From UBA1756 sp045222555 (lineage in GTDB: Bacteria; Bacteroidota; Bacteroidia; Bacteroidales; WCHB1-69), in the NCBI GenBank assembly GCA_045222555.1, contig JBGUYY010000072.1:62001-126000 (forward strand): 64,000 nucleotides of DNA, given 5' to 3'. Every line of letters starts with the position of its first letter. Position 1 is the stretch's first letter. The position numbers were made by a program, and so were the translations under genes. Shown piece by piece: positions 17,449-27,205 of this stretch. Under the pieces are notes generated by a model that saw only the letters and a program-made list of their open reading frames with translations, was not told the DNA's origin and did not search any database.

Positions 17449-17523
17449 AGACGTTTCGCGTAAAAATTTTGGTGACAATGTTGCGTATGATAATTGTAGA
17501 GACGTTGCGCGCAACGTCTCTAC
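17445..17523. repeat. REP family 1 pair downstream of the RAYT
   Basis: Half copy at 17445-17459 (GTAGAGACGTTTCGC) and full perfect palindrome at 17496-17523. The TAG of the first GTAG is the stop codon of the transposase. The full copy lies just after the stop of the leftward alanine-dehydrogenase-like gene and may serve as its terminator hairpin. Confidence 0.9.
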
Positions 17524-17547
17524 TTGTTCACCAATAAATAAACAATA

Positions 17548-18237
17548 TCACCAGCAGGGCAGTAGCAGGTCGCGCCATGGGATGTCGTGCGCCTCGCCGA
17601 TGTCGTGGCGGGTGAGGATGCCCTTGTAGCAGTAGATGGCCTGCATCAGCACGGGATTTTCTTGTAGGGCGTATCGCATTTCGCTGTTGAAAATAAGGGG
17701 GAAGATCAGCGACAGCACCAGGTCGCCGAGCGCGTTGCAGGCGGCGTAGGGACCGCCCTCCACATGGATGATATCTTGCAGCAGTTCACCATCTTCCACA
17801 TTATGGACCAACCGTAACGAGAGGGCGGTGATGTTTTTTTTGTGGAGGATGGCCAAATGTTCGGGGGTGATGTTGGTGAGGGGGATGGGGGTGATAAGTA
17901 TTTGACTGTCTTTTAGTTGATTGAGTTCTTCTGCGGTAAGTGGACGCAGGCTGATGAGAATGTCGGACTGTTGGATTACGTATCGGGCATCGTCTTCGAT
18001 GAGGGCGCCGGCATCGGCGTAGTCGAGGTCGATGAAGTCGGCTCCTTTGCCCATGCCGCGTTCGGTGCGTACTGGCACGTGGTTCTCGACGAGCGTTTCT
18101 ACGGAGTAGGGGGGGATGACGACCTCTTTGCGCGTTGTGAGTGCGTTGCCCTTGAGGATTCCGACGGCGAAACTGTGCTGTGCGGTGGCCTCACCTACCG
18201 CCTCCATCTGTGTCGCATGTTCGAAATCCTCTGTCAT
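17548..18237 (-). CDS. Alanine dehydrogenase-like protein lacking the NAD-binding domain
   Basis: About 229 residues from the ATG at 18237, which lies 10 bases after tsaE; an in-frame ATG at 18267 would overlap tsaE. Residues up to about 130 look like the N-terminal domain of alanine dehydrogenase/transhydrogenase (AlaDh_PNT_N): VGILKGNALTTRKEVVIPPY, ERGMGKGADFIDLDYADAGA, SDILISLRPLTAEELNQLKD. The C-terminal end (AIYCYKGILTRHDIGEAHDIPWRDLLL) resembles the tail of full-length Bacteroidota alanine dehydrogenases of about 400 residues. The Rossmann domain between them, with its glycine motif, is absent, yet the frame is intact. An oxidoreductase role is therefore doubtful. The position after tsaE is the one I recall for the full enzyme, so this looks like an internally shortened orthologue. 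Confidence 0.7.
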   Translation of the reverse strand: MTEDFEHATQMEAVGEATAQHSFAVGILKGNALTTRKEVVIPPYSVETLVENHVPVRTERGMGKGADFIDLDYADAGALIEDDARYVIQQSDILISLRPLTAEELNQLKDSQILITPIPLTNITPEHLAILHKKNITALSLRLVHNVEDGELLQDIIHVEGGPYAACNALGDLVLSLIFPLIFNSEMRYALQENPVLMQAIYCYKGILTRHDIGEAHDIPWRDLLLPCW

Positions 18238-18247
18238 GGCCGTGTGG

Positions 18248-18667
18248 TTAGTTGGGGATGGTCTCAAAAGTGCGCGATTGCGCCCCGTTGATGGTGATTC
18301 TTATCTTGACAAAATCGGGCTGAATCAGTTCTTCCACATTCTCAGGCCATTCCAAAAAGCAATAATTACCACTATAAAGATAATCTTCAGTTCCAATCTC
18401 GTAGGCGTCGGCGAGCTTTTCAATGCGGTAAAAGTCAAAGTGATAGATGCTGTCACCCTCGCTGGTAAGATATTCATTTACAATGGCGAAGGTAGGACTC
18501 GAGGTGGTGTCTTCCACACCTAATTCATGACAAATTTCTTTGATAAAAGTGGTTTTCCCTGCTCCCATCTCCCCGTAAAAGCAAAATACACGGTCGTTAG
18601 GGAACTCCTGTAAAAGTGTCTTCGCCACGATAGGCAGTTCTTCTTCAGAGTGGATAGTGATTTTCAT
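18248..18667 (-). CDS. tsaE: tRNA threonylcarbamoyladenosine biosynthesis ATPase TsaE
   Basis: Small ATPase that works with TsaB and TsaD to put the t6A modification at position 37 of ANN-decoding tRNAs. The ATG at 18667 gives 139 residues starting MKITIHSEEELPIVAK; an upstream ATG at 18688 is less likely because the promoter overlaps it. The Walker A is FYGEMGAGKTTFIKEIC, followed by the family blocks SSPTFAIVNEY and YHFDFYRIE and the C-terminal CFLEWPENVEELI. It heads a leftward pair with the shortened alanine-dehydrogenase-like gene. Confidence 0.94.
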   Translation of the reverse strand: MKITIHSEEELPIVAKTLLQEFPNDRVFCFYGEMGAGKTTFIKEICHELGVEDTTSSPTFAIVNEYLTSEGDSIYHFDFYRIEKLADAYEIGTEDYLYSGNYCFLEWPENVEELIQPDFVKIRITINGAQSRTFETIPN

Positions 18668-18685
18668 ATCTTTACTAAAAGCGTG

Positions 18686-18693
18686 CAAAGATA
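18686..18693 (-). promoter_or_regulatory. Promoter -7 element of tsaE
   Basis: TATCTTTG on the minus strand, about 19 bases before the ATG at 18667. This supports that start over the one at 18688. Confidence 0.7.
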
Positions 18694-18833
18694 CAACTTT
18701 TTAACATATCTCGCACTCAATAATGAGAAAATTGGTTTCGTGATCATGGTAAAGGAGGTCGTAAAAACAATATTGTTAAATGTTAATAATATATAAATTT
18801 TAATTAACAAATATATAATTATGATAATTTTTG

Positions 18834-18841
18834 TATTTTTG
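18834..18841 (+). promoter_or_regulatory. Promoter -7 element of the DUF1016 remnant
   Basis: TATTTTTG, 27 bases before the ATG at 18869, preceded by strongly AT-rich sequence. Confidence 0.65.
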
Positions 18842-18868
18842 CAGTCGAATATGTGATAATTTATTGTA

Positions 18869-19267
18869 ATGAATAGTAAAATTAATAAAGAGGTGCCATG
18901 TAAGCAGGAAAAGTCATTGTTCAATGATGTCTGTAGCATCATTGATGGTGCTCGCAGTCGAGTTGCTGTTTATGTTAATTCGGAAATCTGCATGGCTAGA
19001 TGGTATGTGGGTAAACGCATTAAAGAGGATGTGTTGTATAACCAACGTGCTGAGTACGGCAAACAAGTGGTTAGGAATCTTTCAAAAAAATTGACGGAAA
19101 GATACGGTAAGGGTTGGGGTTATGAGAGTCTAAAGCACTGCCTTCGCTGTGCGGAGGTTTTTGCCGAAGATGAAATTGGGTACGCGCTGCGTATCCAATT
19201 TACATGGACACAACGGGCTATAGCTATTGCAAAAGAACATTTAGCGGAACAAGTTAGTAAGGACTAA
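18869..19267 (+). pseudogene. Truncated DUF1016 (YhcG-type PD-(D/E)XK nuclease) N-terminal fragment
   Basis: 132 residues matching only the N-terminal DUF1016 domain of YhcG-type proteins, which normally exceed 330 residues: SRVAVYVNSEICMARWYVGKRIKEDVLYNQRAEYGKQVV, then NLSKKLTERYGKGWGYESLKHCLRCAEVF. The frame leaves the family pattern after FTWTQ and ends in IAIAKEHLAEQVSKD. The C-terminal nuclease domain is absent. It still has a promoter and an open frame, so a short protein may be made. The most likely reading is a decayed gene left next to yraN, which starts 4 bases downstream. Confidence 0.7.
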
Positions 19268-19271
19268 TGCG

Positions 19272-19634
19272 ATGACAGAAAAACAGATGACCGGCCAGTC
19301 GGGCGAGATGCTGGCCAAACAGTATTTATTAGACAAGGGTTACACGATTTTGGAGACGAATTGGAGGTTCGGCCATTTGGAGGTGGATCTCATTGCGTTG
19401 AAGGAGGATGTGCTGGTGTTTGTGGAGGTGAAGACGCGGTCGAGCAACAGTCTCACCGCGCCGGAGACCTCGGTGAATGCGCAGAAGCAGCGCAACATCA
19501 TCCGTGCCGCCAACAGTTATGTGGTGCGCAACCAGTACACTTACGATGTGCGGTTCGACATCATCACGGTGGTGACCACCCCGCAGGGGCCGCAGCTGGA
19601 GCACATCGCTGATGCCTATAAGCCGCGCTGGTGA
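19272..19634 (+). CDS. yraN: YraN family (UPF0102) endonuclease-like protein
   Basis: 120-residue protein of the UPF0102/YraN family, which has a Holliday-junction-resolvase-like PD-(D/E)XK fold of uncertain role in DNA metabolism. Seen are GEMLAKQYLLDKGYTILETNWRFGHLEVDLIA and LVFVEVKTRSSNS, the conserved Asp and Glu-x-Lys active-site pattern, and the C-terminal RFDIITV. It begins 4 bases after the DUF1016 fragment. A start at 19287 is possible. Confidence 0.93.
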   Translation: MTEKQMTGQSGEMLAKQYLLDKGYTILETNWRFGHLEVDLIALKEDVLVFVEVKTRSSNSLTAPETSVNAQKQRNIIRAANSYVVRNQYTYDVRFDIITVVTTPQGPQLEHIADAYKPRW

Positions 19635-19710
19635 AACTGGCTGGGAAAGGACTAAAAAACGAAGGGTCTAAATTTTTCAGTAATTGTTGACGTAATTGCC
19701 AATAATGTTG

Positions 19711-19718
19711 TATCTTTG
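19711..19718 (+). promoter_or_regulatory. Promoter -7 element of hutU-arcC
   Basis: TATCTTTG followed by GCAC, 37 bases before the hutU ATG. A TTGTTG about 20 bases further upstream can serve as the -33 element. Confidence 0.75.
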
Positions 19719-19754
19719 CACTCTTTTTTTGAAGGCAATAAATTTTTTTAAGAT

Positions 19755-21758
<2,004 letters not shown>

Positions 21759-21788
21759 ATTGACTGTCTAACAAAACTTTATAAAATT

Positions 21789-22727
21789 ATGGCTAAATTA
21801 GCAGTGGTCGCTTTTGGTGGAAATGCATTATTGAGAAGCGGCCAGAAAGGTACTTATCAGGAACAACTTCAGAATGTGGCCCAGACGTGCAACTCACTGT
21901 TGGGTTTGTTGAAACAAGATTATAATATTGTCATCGGTCACGGTAACGGACCGCAGGTAGGCAACGTGATGTTGCAGCACGAGGCGGGTAACAAGAGCTT
22001 CGAACTCCCCATCATGCCGATGGACTTCTGCGTGTCGGAGACACAAGGCTCGATTGGTTATCTGATTGAGCAGGCTTTCCGCAATCTTTTCGCCAAAGAA
22101 GGCCTCCAGAAGAATGTGGTCACGTTGGTGACGCAGGTGGAGGTGAACGGCGAGGACCCGATGTTCAAGAACCCCACGAAGCCGGTGGGACCGTACTATA
22201 CGGAGGAAGAGGCCGATGAGTATGCCGCTGAAACGGGTGCTATTTTCCGCGAGGATCCCAAAGGCAACGGCTGGCGCAAGGTGGTGGCTTCTCCGAAGCC
22301 GCTGAAGGTGTGCAACATCAACATCGTGAAGCAGCTGGCCGAGGCCGGCAATGTGGTCGTGACCGTGGGTGGCGGCGGCATTCCGGTAATTGTGAAAGAC
22401 GGTCTCATCCATGGCGTGGAGGCAGTGATTGACAAGGACTTAGCATCTGCGCTTACGGCTGTAGAGATCGGTGCTGATGAGTTCTACATCCTCACCGATG
22501 TGCCGAAAGTGTACCTTAACTTCAAGAAACCCAACGAGAAGGCACTCGACACCATCACCGTGGCAGAGGCGAAGCAGTACTTGGCGGAAGGTCATTTCAC
22601 CGAAGGTTCGATGGCCCCGAAGATTCGGGCGGCTATTTACTTCGTGGAGAGTGGCGGCGCAGAGTGCATCATCACCGAAGCCGGACAGCTCGGAAATCCC
22701 GCGTGTGGTACGAGAATTGTGAGATAA
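21789..22727 (+). CDS. arcC: Carbamate kinase
   Basis: Makes ATP and carbamate from carbamoyl phosphate and ADP, normally the last step of arginine deiminase or purine catabolism. The 312-residue amino-acid-kinase-fold protein has VVAFGGNALLRSGQKGT at the N-terminus, IGHGNGPQVGNVMLQHEA, VVTVGGGGIPVIV, and the C-terminal block FTEGSMAPKIRAAIYFVESGG with ITEAG. The pairing with hutU is unusual, since no ornithine or other carbamoyltransferase gene is nearby. A shared role in nitrogen catabolism is an inference. Confidence 0.96.
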   Translation: MAKLAVVAFGGNALLRSGQKGTYQEQLQNVAQTCNSLLGLLKQDYNIVIGHGNGPQVGNVMLQHEAGNKSFELPIMPMDFCVSETQGSIGYLIEQAFRNLFAKEGLQKNVVTLVTQVEVNGEDPMFKNPTKPVGPYYTEEEADEYAAETGAIFREDPKGNGWRKVVASPKPLKVCNINIVKQLAEAGNVVVTVGGGGIPVIVKDGLIHGVEAVIDKDLASALTAVEIGADEFYILTDVPKVYLNFKKPNEKALDTITVAEAKQYLAEGHFTEGSMAPKIRAAIYFVESGGAECIITEAGQLGNPACGTRIVR

Positions 22728-22817
22728 ATCTCCGAAAAATACACCCTTGCTACAACGCGTGATAGGGTATTTAATTCTTTAATTGTTGATTATCAATAAA
22801 TTAAAGAAAAATAGAAA

Positions 22818-22858
22818 GGAGTTGCAGATTTAAAATAAAGTTGTAATTTTGCAACTCC
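22818..22858. promoter_or_regulatory. Inverted repeat spanning the tRNA-Lys promoter
   Basis: Arms GGAGTTGCA (22818-22826) and TGCAACTCC (22850-22858) bracket the promoter and its -7 TAATTTTG (22844-22851). The layout resembles an operator, but it could be a chance hairpin or the remains of an insertion. Confidence 0.4.
22844..22851 (+). promoter_or_regulatory. Promoter -7 element of tRNA-Lys
   Basis: TAATTTTG, 17 bases before the mature tRNA 5' end. Confidence 0.65.
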
Positions 22859-22867
22859 AAAAACGGA

Positions 22868-22940
22868 GTCCCAGTAGCTCAGCAGGTAGAGCACATCCCT
22901 TTTAAGGATGGGGTCCTGGGTTCGAATCCCAGCTGAGACA
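22868..22940 (+). tRNA. tRNA-Lys (anticodon UUU)
   Basis: 73-base cloverleaf. The D arm is GCTC/GAGC, the anticodon stem CATCC/GGATG encloses the loop CTTTTAA (anticodon TTT), and the T arm CTGGG/CCCAG encloses TTCGAAT. The 5' acceptor strand GTCCCAG pairs with CTGAGAC except for one C-A mismatch at the fourth pair. The discriminator base is A and CCA is not encoded. A terminator follows within 5 bases, so this is a single-gene transcript. Confidence 0.95.
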
Positions 22941-22944
22941 CAAG

Positions 22945-22982
22945 TCGCTCTAACACAACAAGTTAGAGCGATTTTTATTTTT
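22945..22982 (+). terminator. Terminator of tRNA-Lys
   Basis: Ten-base perfect stem TCGCTCTAAC / GTTAGAGCGA with a 7-base loop, followed by TTTTTATTTTT. Confidence 0.88.
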
Positions 22983-23050
22983 AGGGTATGCAACCGATAG
23001 TGGTGAAAATATTTTTTCCAGATGGTGGTATGCCTTTTCGGGAAAATCCT

Positions 23051-23058
23051 TATCTTTG
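23051..23058 (+). promoter_or_regulatory. Promoter -7 element of the sigma-factor operon
   Basis: TATCTTTG followed by GCAG, about 80 bases before the sigma-factor start. It is a housekeeping-type Bacteroidota promoter. An ECF-type autoregulatory promoter was not recognised. Confidence 0.65.
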
Positions 23059-23130
23059 CAGCGTTATTCGTTGCTACATCCTTAAAACAGAGGGTGGGCC
23101 ACGGACATTGAAAACCTTGTTTTGGGAGCA

Positions 23131-23712
23131 ATGTATGCGGAGTTGAAAAAACTTACTGACGCACAACTGATTGAGCGGCTGATTTCGAATGATGAATCCG
23201 CCATTGCTTACGTGTTCTATCATCAATACGAACCTCTTTTAAAATATAATTTTAAAAAGACTGGGTGTTGTAAGGATATTGATTATGAGGATGTTATTCA
23301 TGATTTGTTTTTGTATTTGAGTAAAAACGACTGGGAGAAATTACGGAAATATGATCCTAAATTACCCTTTGTGAATTGGTTTTCGGTGGTCTCATATCGT
23401 TTTTTTAAGGATTTGGCTGTTTCCATGATAGATTCTTCCCAGAAAATCCCTATTTCTGAAATGGATGACCACTCTTTTTATTTGATGGGGAATAATCGTA
23501 CAGAGGCCACGATAATGGATGTGAAGGCGGCCATTGCACAGTTGGAGCCTCCGAGAGACAGAGAGGTGGTAGAGGCGTTGGTGTTGAATGATGAAGAACC
23601 GGCGTATGTGGCCCAGCGGTTACATGTCACAGTGGATAATCTATACAATATTAAAAGAAGGGCTTTGGCTAAGCTGATTCAGAAACACTTGCAGGATTAT
23701 GTTAAAAAATAG
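23131..23712 (+). CDS. ECF-type RNA polymerase sigma factor
   Basis: Extracytoplasmic-function sigma-70 family protein of about 193 residues (start at 23131; an in-frame ATG at 23122 is possible). Region 2 is seen as AIAYVFYHQYEPLLKYNF, DVIHDLFLYL and KLPFVNWFSVVSYRFFKDL. Region 4 is a C-terminal helix-turn-helix (EEPAYVAQRLHVTVDNLYNIKRRALAKL). A long linker separates the two. The next gene begins 1 base after its stop and encodes a single-pass membrane protein, the usual place for an anti-sigma factor. It likely controls the exported-protein genes that follow. Confidence 0.88.
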   Translation: MYAELKKLTDAQLIERLISNDESAIAYVFYHQYEPLLKYNFKKTGCCKDIDYEDVIHDLFLYLSKNDWEKLRKYDPKLPFVNWFSVVSYRFFKDLAVSMIDSSQKIPISEMDDHSFYLMGNNRTEATIMDVKAAIAQLEPPRDREVVEALVLNDEEPAYVAQRLHVTVDNLYNIKRRALAKLIQKHLQDYVKK

Positions 23713-23713
23713 T

Positions 23714-24493
23714 ATGGAGAACGATCATAACATTTCAGACGAATTATTAGCGAAGTACCTTAGTGGTTCAACTACGCCGGAGGAGACTGAACAGGTATTG
23801 GCATATCTTGCTGCTGATGATGAAAATATAGAGGATTTCAGCACAATTTGCGAGGCTGTAAAATGCCAGCATGACTCAGAAAGGTCAGTCCACCAGCGCC
23901 GTTTGCGTCGCCGTATTCTCTGGATTGGCTCTTCAGTGGCCGCTGCCGTGGCCGTCATCTTCATCTGTCTCTTCGCACTCAAAATGGGTGGCGATGGCAA
24001 TAATGCCAATCTGCTCGCTGATGCGAATGATAGCATCAGAAAGAGCTCGGGAAACACATCAACGATTTCCAGTGATTCTTTGGAAAATTCAAGGGTGAAG
24101 CCGTCGAATGGCACAGGAAAAGATGTTTTAGACAGTCGGATTCCTGTGCAGAAGGAGGTGCCGGCACCCACCTATGCAGATGGAATGAACCGTGCTCATT
24201 TTGCTCGTATGATTTATCCGTTCAAAGATGTGCAATATGTGACCGTGGGGAGGAAGTCCGTTGGTTTTAAGTGGGATAGTGATGCCGTGAAGGTGAGGTT
24301 GACGATACGGGATGACGTTTCAGATGAAAAGCTCCTGTTGGATGAATGGATTTCTGGCAGCGACCATTTTAATTGGAGCCTTCCTCCAATTGAGGACCAT
24401 GTCTTTTCATGGAAAATGATCTTTGTCTTTGAAGACGGCACTACGGTCATACGGCAGGGTCAGCTACAGGATGAGAATTTGATAATTGACTAG
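23714..24493 (+). CDS. Single-pass membrane protein, likely anti-sigma factor
   Basis: 259 residues starting MENDHNISDELLAKYLSGST, which resembles the short cytosolic zinc-finger-like or ASD-like region of Bacteroidota anti-sigma proteins (ELLAKYLSGSTTPEETEQVLAYLA). A basic stretch (RRLRRR) precedes one membrane segment, ILWIGSSVAAAVAVIFICLFAL, at about residues 73-94. A Ser/Asn-rich linker follows, then a small extracytoplasmic beta domain (VGFKWDSDAVKVRLTI, HVFSWKMIFVFEDGTTVIRQGQL). The fused position after the sigma factor supports anti-sigma function. No classic FecR domain is seen. Confidence 0.65.
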   Translation: MENDHNISDELLAKYLSGSTTPEETEQVLAYLAADDENIEDFSTICEAVKCQHDSERSVHQRRLRRRILWIGSSVAAAVAVIFICLFALKMGGDGNNANLLADANDSIRKSSGNTSTISSDSLENSRVKPSNGTGKDVLDSRIPVQKEVPAPTYADGMNRAHFARMIYPFKDVQYVTVGRKSVGFKWDSDAVKVRLTIRDDVSDEKLLLDEWISGSDHFNWSLPPIEDHVFSWKMIFVFEDGTTVIRQGQLQDENLIID

Positions 24494-24496
24494 AGG

Positions 24497-26323
24497 ATGA
24501 TGCGCGGAACGAGAAAGTGTGGTTTGTTGTTGATCTGGGTGTTTCTGTTCACCCTGCTGGTGCCTTTGGCAGGACAGAACATCTCTGTAACTTCCTTCCG
24601 TGCCTTACCGGATGACCTGACGGCACGAGTGGAGCCGATAACCAACGAAAACGGAAAGAAATGTGCGCTGGTACGAATTGTGACCACCGAGCGTGGTTTC
24701 GAGTTCGACACCGACCTGCTCGGACTTTGCACGGATGTGGATGAGAGCCATGCTGGTGAGGTGTGGATATGGCTGGCTCCGGGCTCCAACCGTATCACCA
24801 TCCGCCATGCACAGCTCGGTGTGCTGCGCAATTACATATATCCAGTTCCTATTGAAAGTGCTTGTGTATATGAGATGGTGCTTGCCACTGGCCGTGTACA
24901 CTCTTATGTGGAAGAACAGAATCGAAGCAACTTCCTTGCACTTACCATCACACCTCCCGAAGCGATGGTGAAGATTGATGGAGAGGTGGTGACCATCGAC
25001 GACGGTCAGCTGAGCAGTTTGTTGCCAGTAGGAGAACATCGTTACGAAGCGTATTGTACGCTTTATCATCCGAAGAGCGGCACCTTCACCATACTGCCCG
25101 ACAAGAAAACGGTGCTTGATTTGGAACTTCTTCCCCATCATGGATTTCTGCAGGTGCTTTCAGAGCCCGAACAAGATGCCACAGTCTTTGTTGATGGTAG
25201 TAAAGTGGGCAGTACTCCGTACCTTTCTGACCGCTTGTCCAGTGGGGATCACACCGTTCAGGTGGCCAAAAGCATGTACAAGAATGCGACCGCACAGGTG
25301 ACCGTCAAAGACGGACAAACCTCAGAAGTGGTGCTTGCCCTTGCTCCGAACTTTGCTGTACCGTATTTCATCTGCAAGGATGAAGAGGCTGAGATTTGGG
25401 TAAATGGTGAAAAGAAGGGGACTGGGGAGTGGAGTGGACGGCTGCCTGTGGGCACCTATCGGGTAGAGGTGCGCAAGGCTTCACATCGTCCCATTGTACG
25501 TCAGCTTGTGCTGGAACTGGGTGACAGCACTTCCGTAGTATTGGACGCACCCACTCCCATCGAGGGAAATTTGCAGGTGAACAGTACTCCCATCGGGGCC
25601 GATATCCTGCTTGACGGTCAGAAGGTGGGTACTACACCCGAAATACTGAACCACGTGTTGGTAGGCCGCCATGAATTGAAAGTCACCAAAGAGGGTTTTG
25701 TTCCTGATGTGAGCGATGTAACCGTGGAGGAGGGACAGCAGGCAGAGGTGTCGGTGAAGTTGAACGCTATACGTAGTATGGAACGACCGTTGCCCACCAC
25801 AGGAGGTGATGCACAGGGAAGGCTACCCAGTACTCCTGCTTTACAACGCACGCCTTTGAAGCTATTTTTTACGCTCAATGCCGCTTGTTCTGCCAGTCCG
25901 CAGTGGTCTTTCGGTTTCCGGATCGGCACATTGCGATTGTTTGGTGGGAACATATCACTGATGAGCAACTTCCATTTCAAGGCGTTGCATGCAAAAGAGC
26001 CGGAAGAGGGACAACTGTATGTTTTTTCCGAAAAGAAAGCCTCTCGGTTGGCGGTGACAGCGGGCGTGACCTGCCATCCAGCAACACCAGTGTTGCTCTT
26101 CCTAAATGTCGGTTATGGTTTCCGTAGCGTTTGCTACCAGAGTATGTCCGACAATGAGTATTATCGTTATTCGCCCCATTCCCTGCAAGGGGCAGAGTTG
26201 TCAATGGGACTGATGGCGAACATCAGGGGGCTTTTGCTTTCGGTAGAGGTGGAGACCCTCAATTTCAAATATGTTGAATTTAAATTCGGGATGGGAGGAC
26301 TGATTAACTTACAAGAAGAATGA
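24497..26323 (+). CDS. Exported protein with PEGA repeats
   Basis: 608 residues with a signal peptide (CGLLLIWVFLFTLLVPLAGQ). The middle third has PEGA-type beta repeats typical of surface-layer or wall-associated proteins: QVLSEPEQDATVFVDGSKVG with GDHTVQVAKSMY, and QVNSTPIGADILLDGQKVG with GRHELKVTKEGF. A more divergent unit lies between them. The last 150 residues look like an outer-membrane barrel or adhesin-like beta region (FTLNAACSASPQWSFGFRIG ending EFKFGMGGLINL). The gene starts 3 bases after the membrane protein and overlaps the next gene by ATGA, so translation is probably coupled. Function is unknown. Confidence 0.8.
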   Translation: MMRGTRKCGLLLIWVFLFTLLVPLAGQNISVTSFRALPDDLTARVEPITNENGKKCALVRIVTTERGFEFDTDLLGLCTDVDESHAGEVWIWLAPGSNRITIRHAQLGVLRNYIYPVPIESACVYEMVLATGRVHSYVEEQNRSNFLALTITPPEAMVKIDGEVVTIDDGQLSSLLPVGEHRYEAYCTLYHPKSGTFTILPDKKTVLDLELLPHHGFLQVLSEPEQDATVFVDGSKVGSTPYLSDRLSSGDHTVQVAKSMYKNATAQVTVKDGQTSEVVLALAPNFAVPYFICKDEEAEIWVNGEKKGTGEWSGRLPVGTYRVEVRKASHRPIVRQLVLELGDSTSVVLDAPTPIEGNLQVNSTPIGADILLDGQKVGTTPEILNHVLVGRHELKVTKEGFVPDVSDVTVEEGQQAEVSVKLNAIRSMERPLPTTGGDAQGRLPSTPALQRTPLKLFFTLNAACSASPQWSFGFRIGTLRLFGGNISLMSNFHFKALHAKEPEEGQLYVFSEKKASRLAVTAGVTCHPATPVLLFLNVGYGFRSVCYQSMSDNEYYRYSPHSLQGAELSMGLMANIRGLLLSVEVETLNFKYVEFKFGMGGLINLQEE

Positions 26324-27120
26324 TGTGTAAGATGTATTTTATTAGAGAATTTGCAGGACTGAAGCAGTGGATATGGTTGTTGGCCGGGTTGCTCCTGCTG
26401 ACGCGGTGCGAGAAGGATCCGGCACCAGGAATCTACAGTGTCTGTGACGGAAAATGGGAAACCAGTGATTTGTTGATTCATGATGCAGTAACTGACATTG
26501 ATGGCAATGAGTATGATGCTGTGCAAATTGGGGAGCAGACATGGATGGCTCAGAACTTGCGCACCTGCCGATATGCCGATGGCACTTCCGTTTATCACAT
26601 AGAGGGAATGGGGGTGAATTATCCGCAGGGATCGGACAGTATGGGTCTTCATTACAACTGGGTGACGGCGATGCGTGGAGCGAACAGCAGTGATGCCAAT
26701 CCCAGCTTTGTGCAAGGCATCTGTCCTGACGAGTGGCATTTGCCCAGCGATGCGGAATGGACGCAGCTAATCGAATATGTGAGCAGCCAAAGTACATACT
26801 GGTGTGGCGGAGATAACAGCAGTATCGGAAAGGCACTTGCCTCTTCTGTGGGATGGACGGAAAGTGGGAACGGATGTGCAGTGGGATACCATGCTGAATT
26901 CAATAATGCCACGGGTTTTTCAGCACTTCCCGCAGGGTTTACTGCCCCCGGATACAATTTTAACCATAACAATATTGGTGAATGCGCCTTCTTTTGGAGT
27001 GCTACGGAGTACGATGAGGATCATGCATGGGGACGCGAACTCTACCCTGCTGAAAGTGGCGTGTACAACAAAGCTAGTGACAAAACGCAGGGACGTTCCG
27101 TTCGATGTGTCAAAGATTGA
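26320..27120 (+). CDS. FISUMP (Fib_succ_major) domain lipoprotein
   Basis: 266-residue predicted lipoprotein with the lipobox LLLLTRC near residue 29. The FISUMP domain, named after Fibrobacter succinogenes major paralogous proteins, fills the rest: DIDGNEYDAVQIGEQTWMAQ, NLRTCRYADGT, GICPDEWHLPSDAEWTQLI, FSALPAGF, and the ending FFWSATEYDE with SVRCVKD. Its start codon overlaps the stop of the PEGA gene. The role of the domain is not established, and surface attachment or structural use is inferred. Confidence 0.87.
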   Translation: MMCKMYFIREFAGLKQWIWLLAGLLLLTRCEKDPAPGIYSVCDGKWETSDLLIHDAVTDIDGNEYDAVQIGEQTWMAQNLRTCRYADGTSVYHIEGMGVNYPQGSDSMGLHYNWVTAMRGANSSDANPSFVQGICPDEWHLPSDAEWTQLIEYVSSQSTYWCGGDNSSIGKALASSVGWTESGNGCAVGYHAEFNNATGFSALPAGFTAPGYNFNHNNIGECAFFWSATEYDEDHAWGRELYPAESGVYNKASDKTQGRSVRCVKD

Positions 27121-27205
27121 AGATTTTTTTGTAAATGATAGATTCGCGTTATTTCATCCCTATTTGTCTTTGTTAACCTAATTATTCATCTTAAAGCTAA
27201 AGAAA

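Noticed and set aside
22793..23131. A leftward frame across the tRNA-Lys gene
   Set aside because: It runs antisense through the tRNA and its terminator and resembles the usual spurious tRNA-spanning frames.
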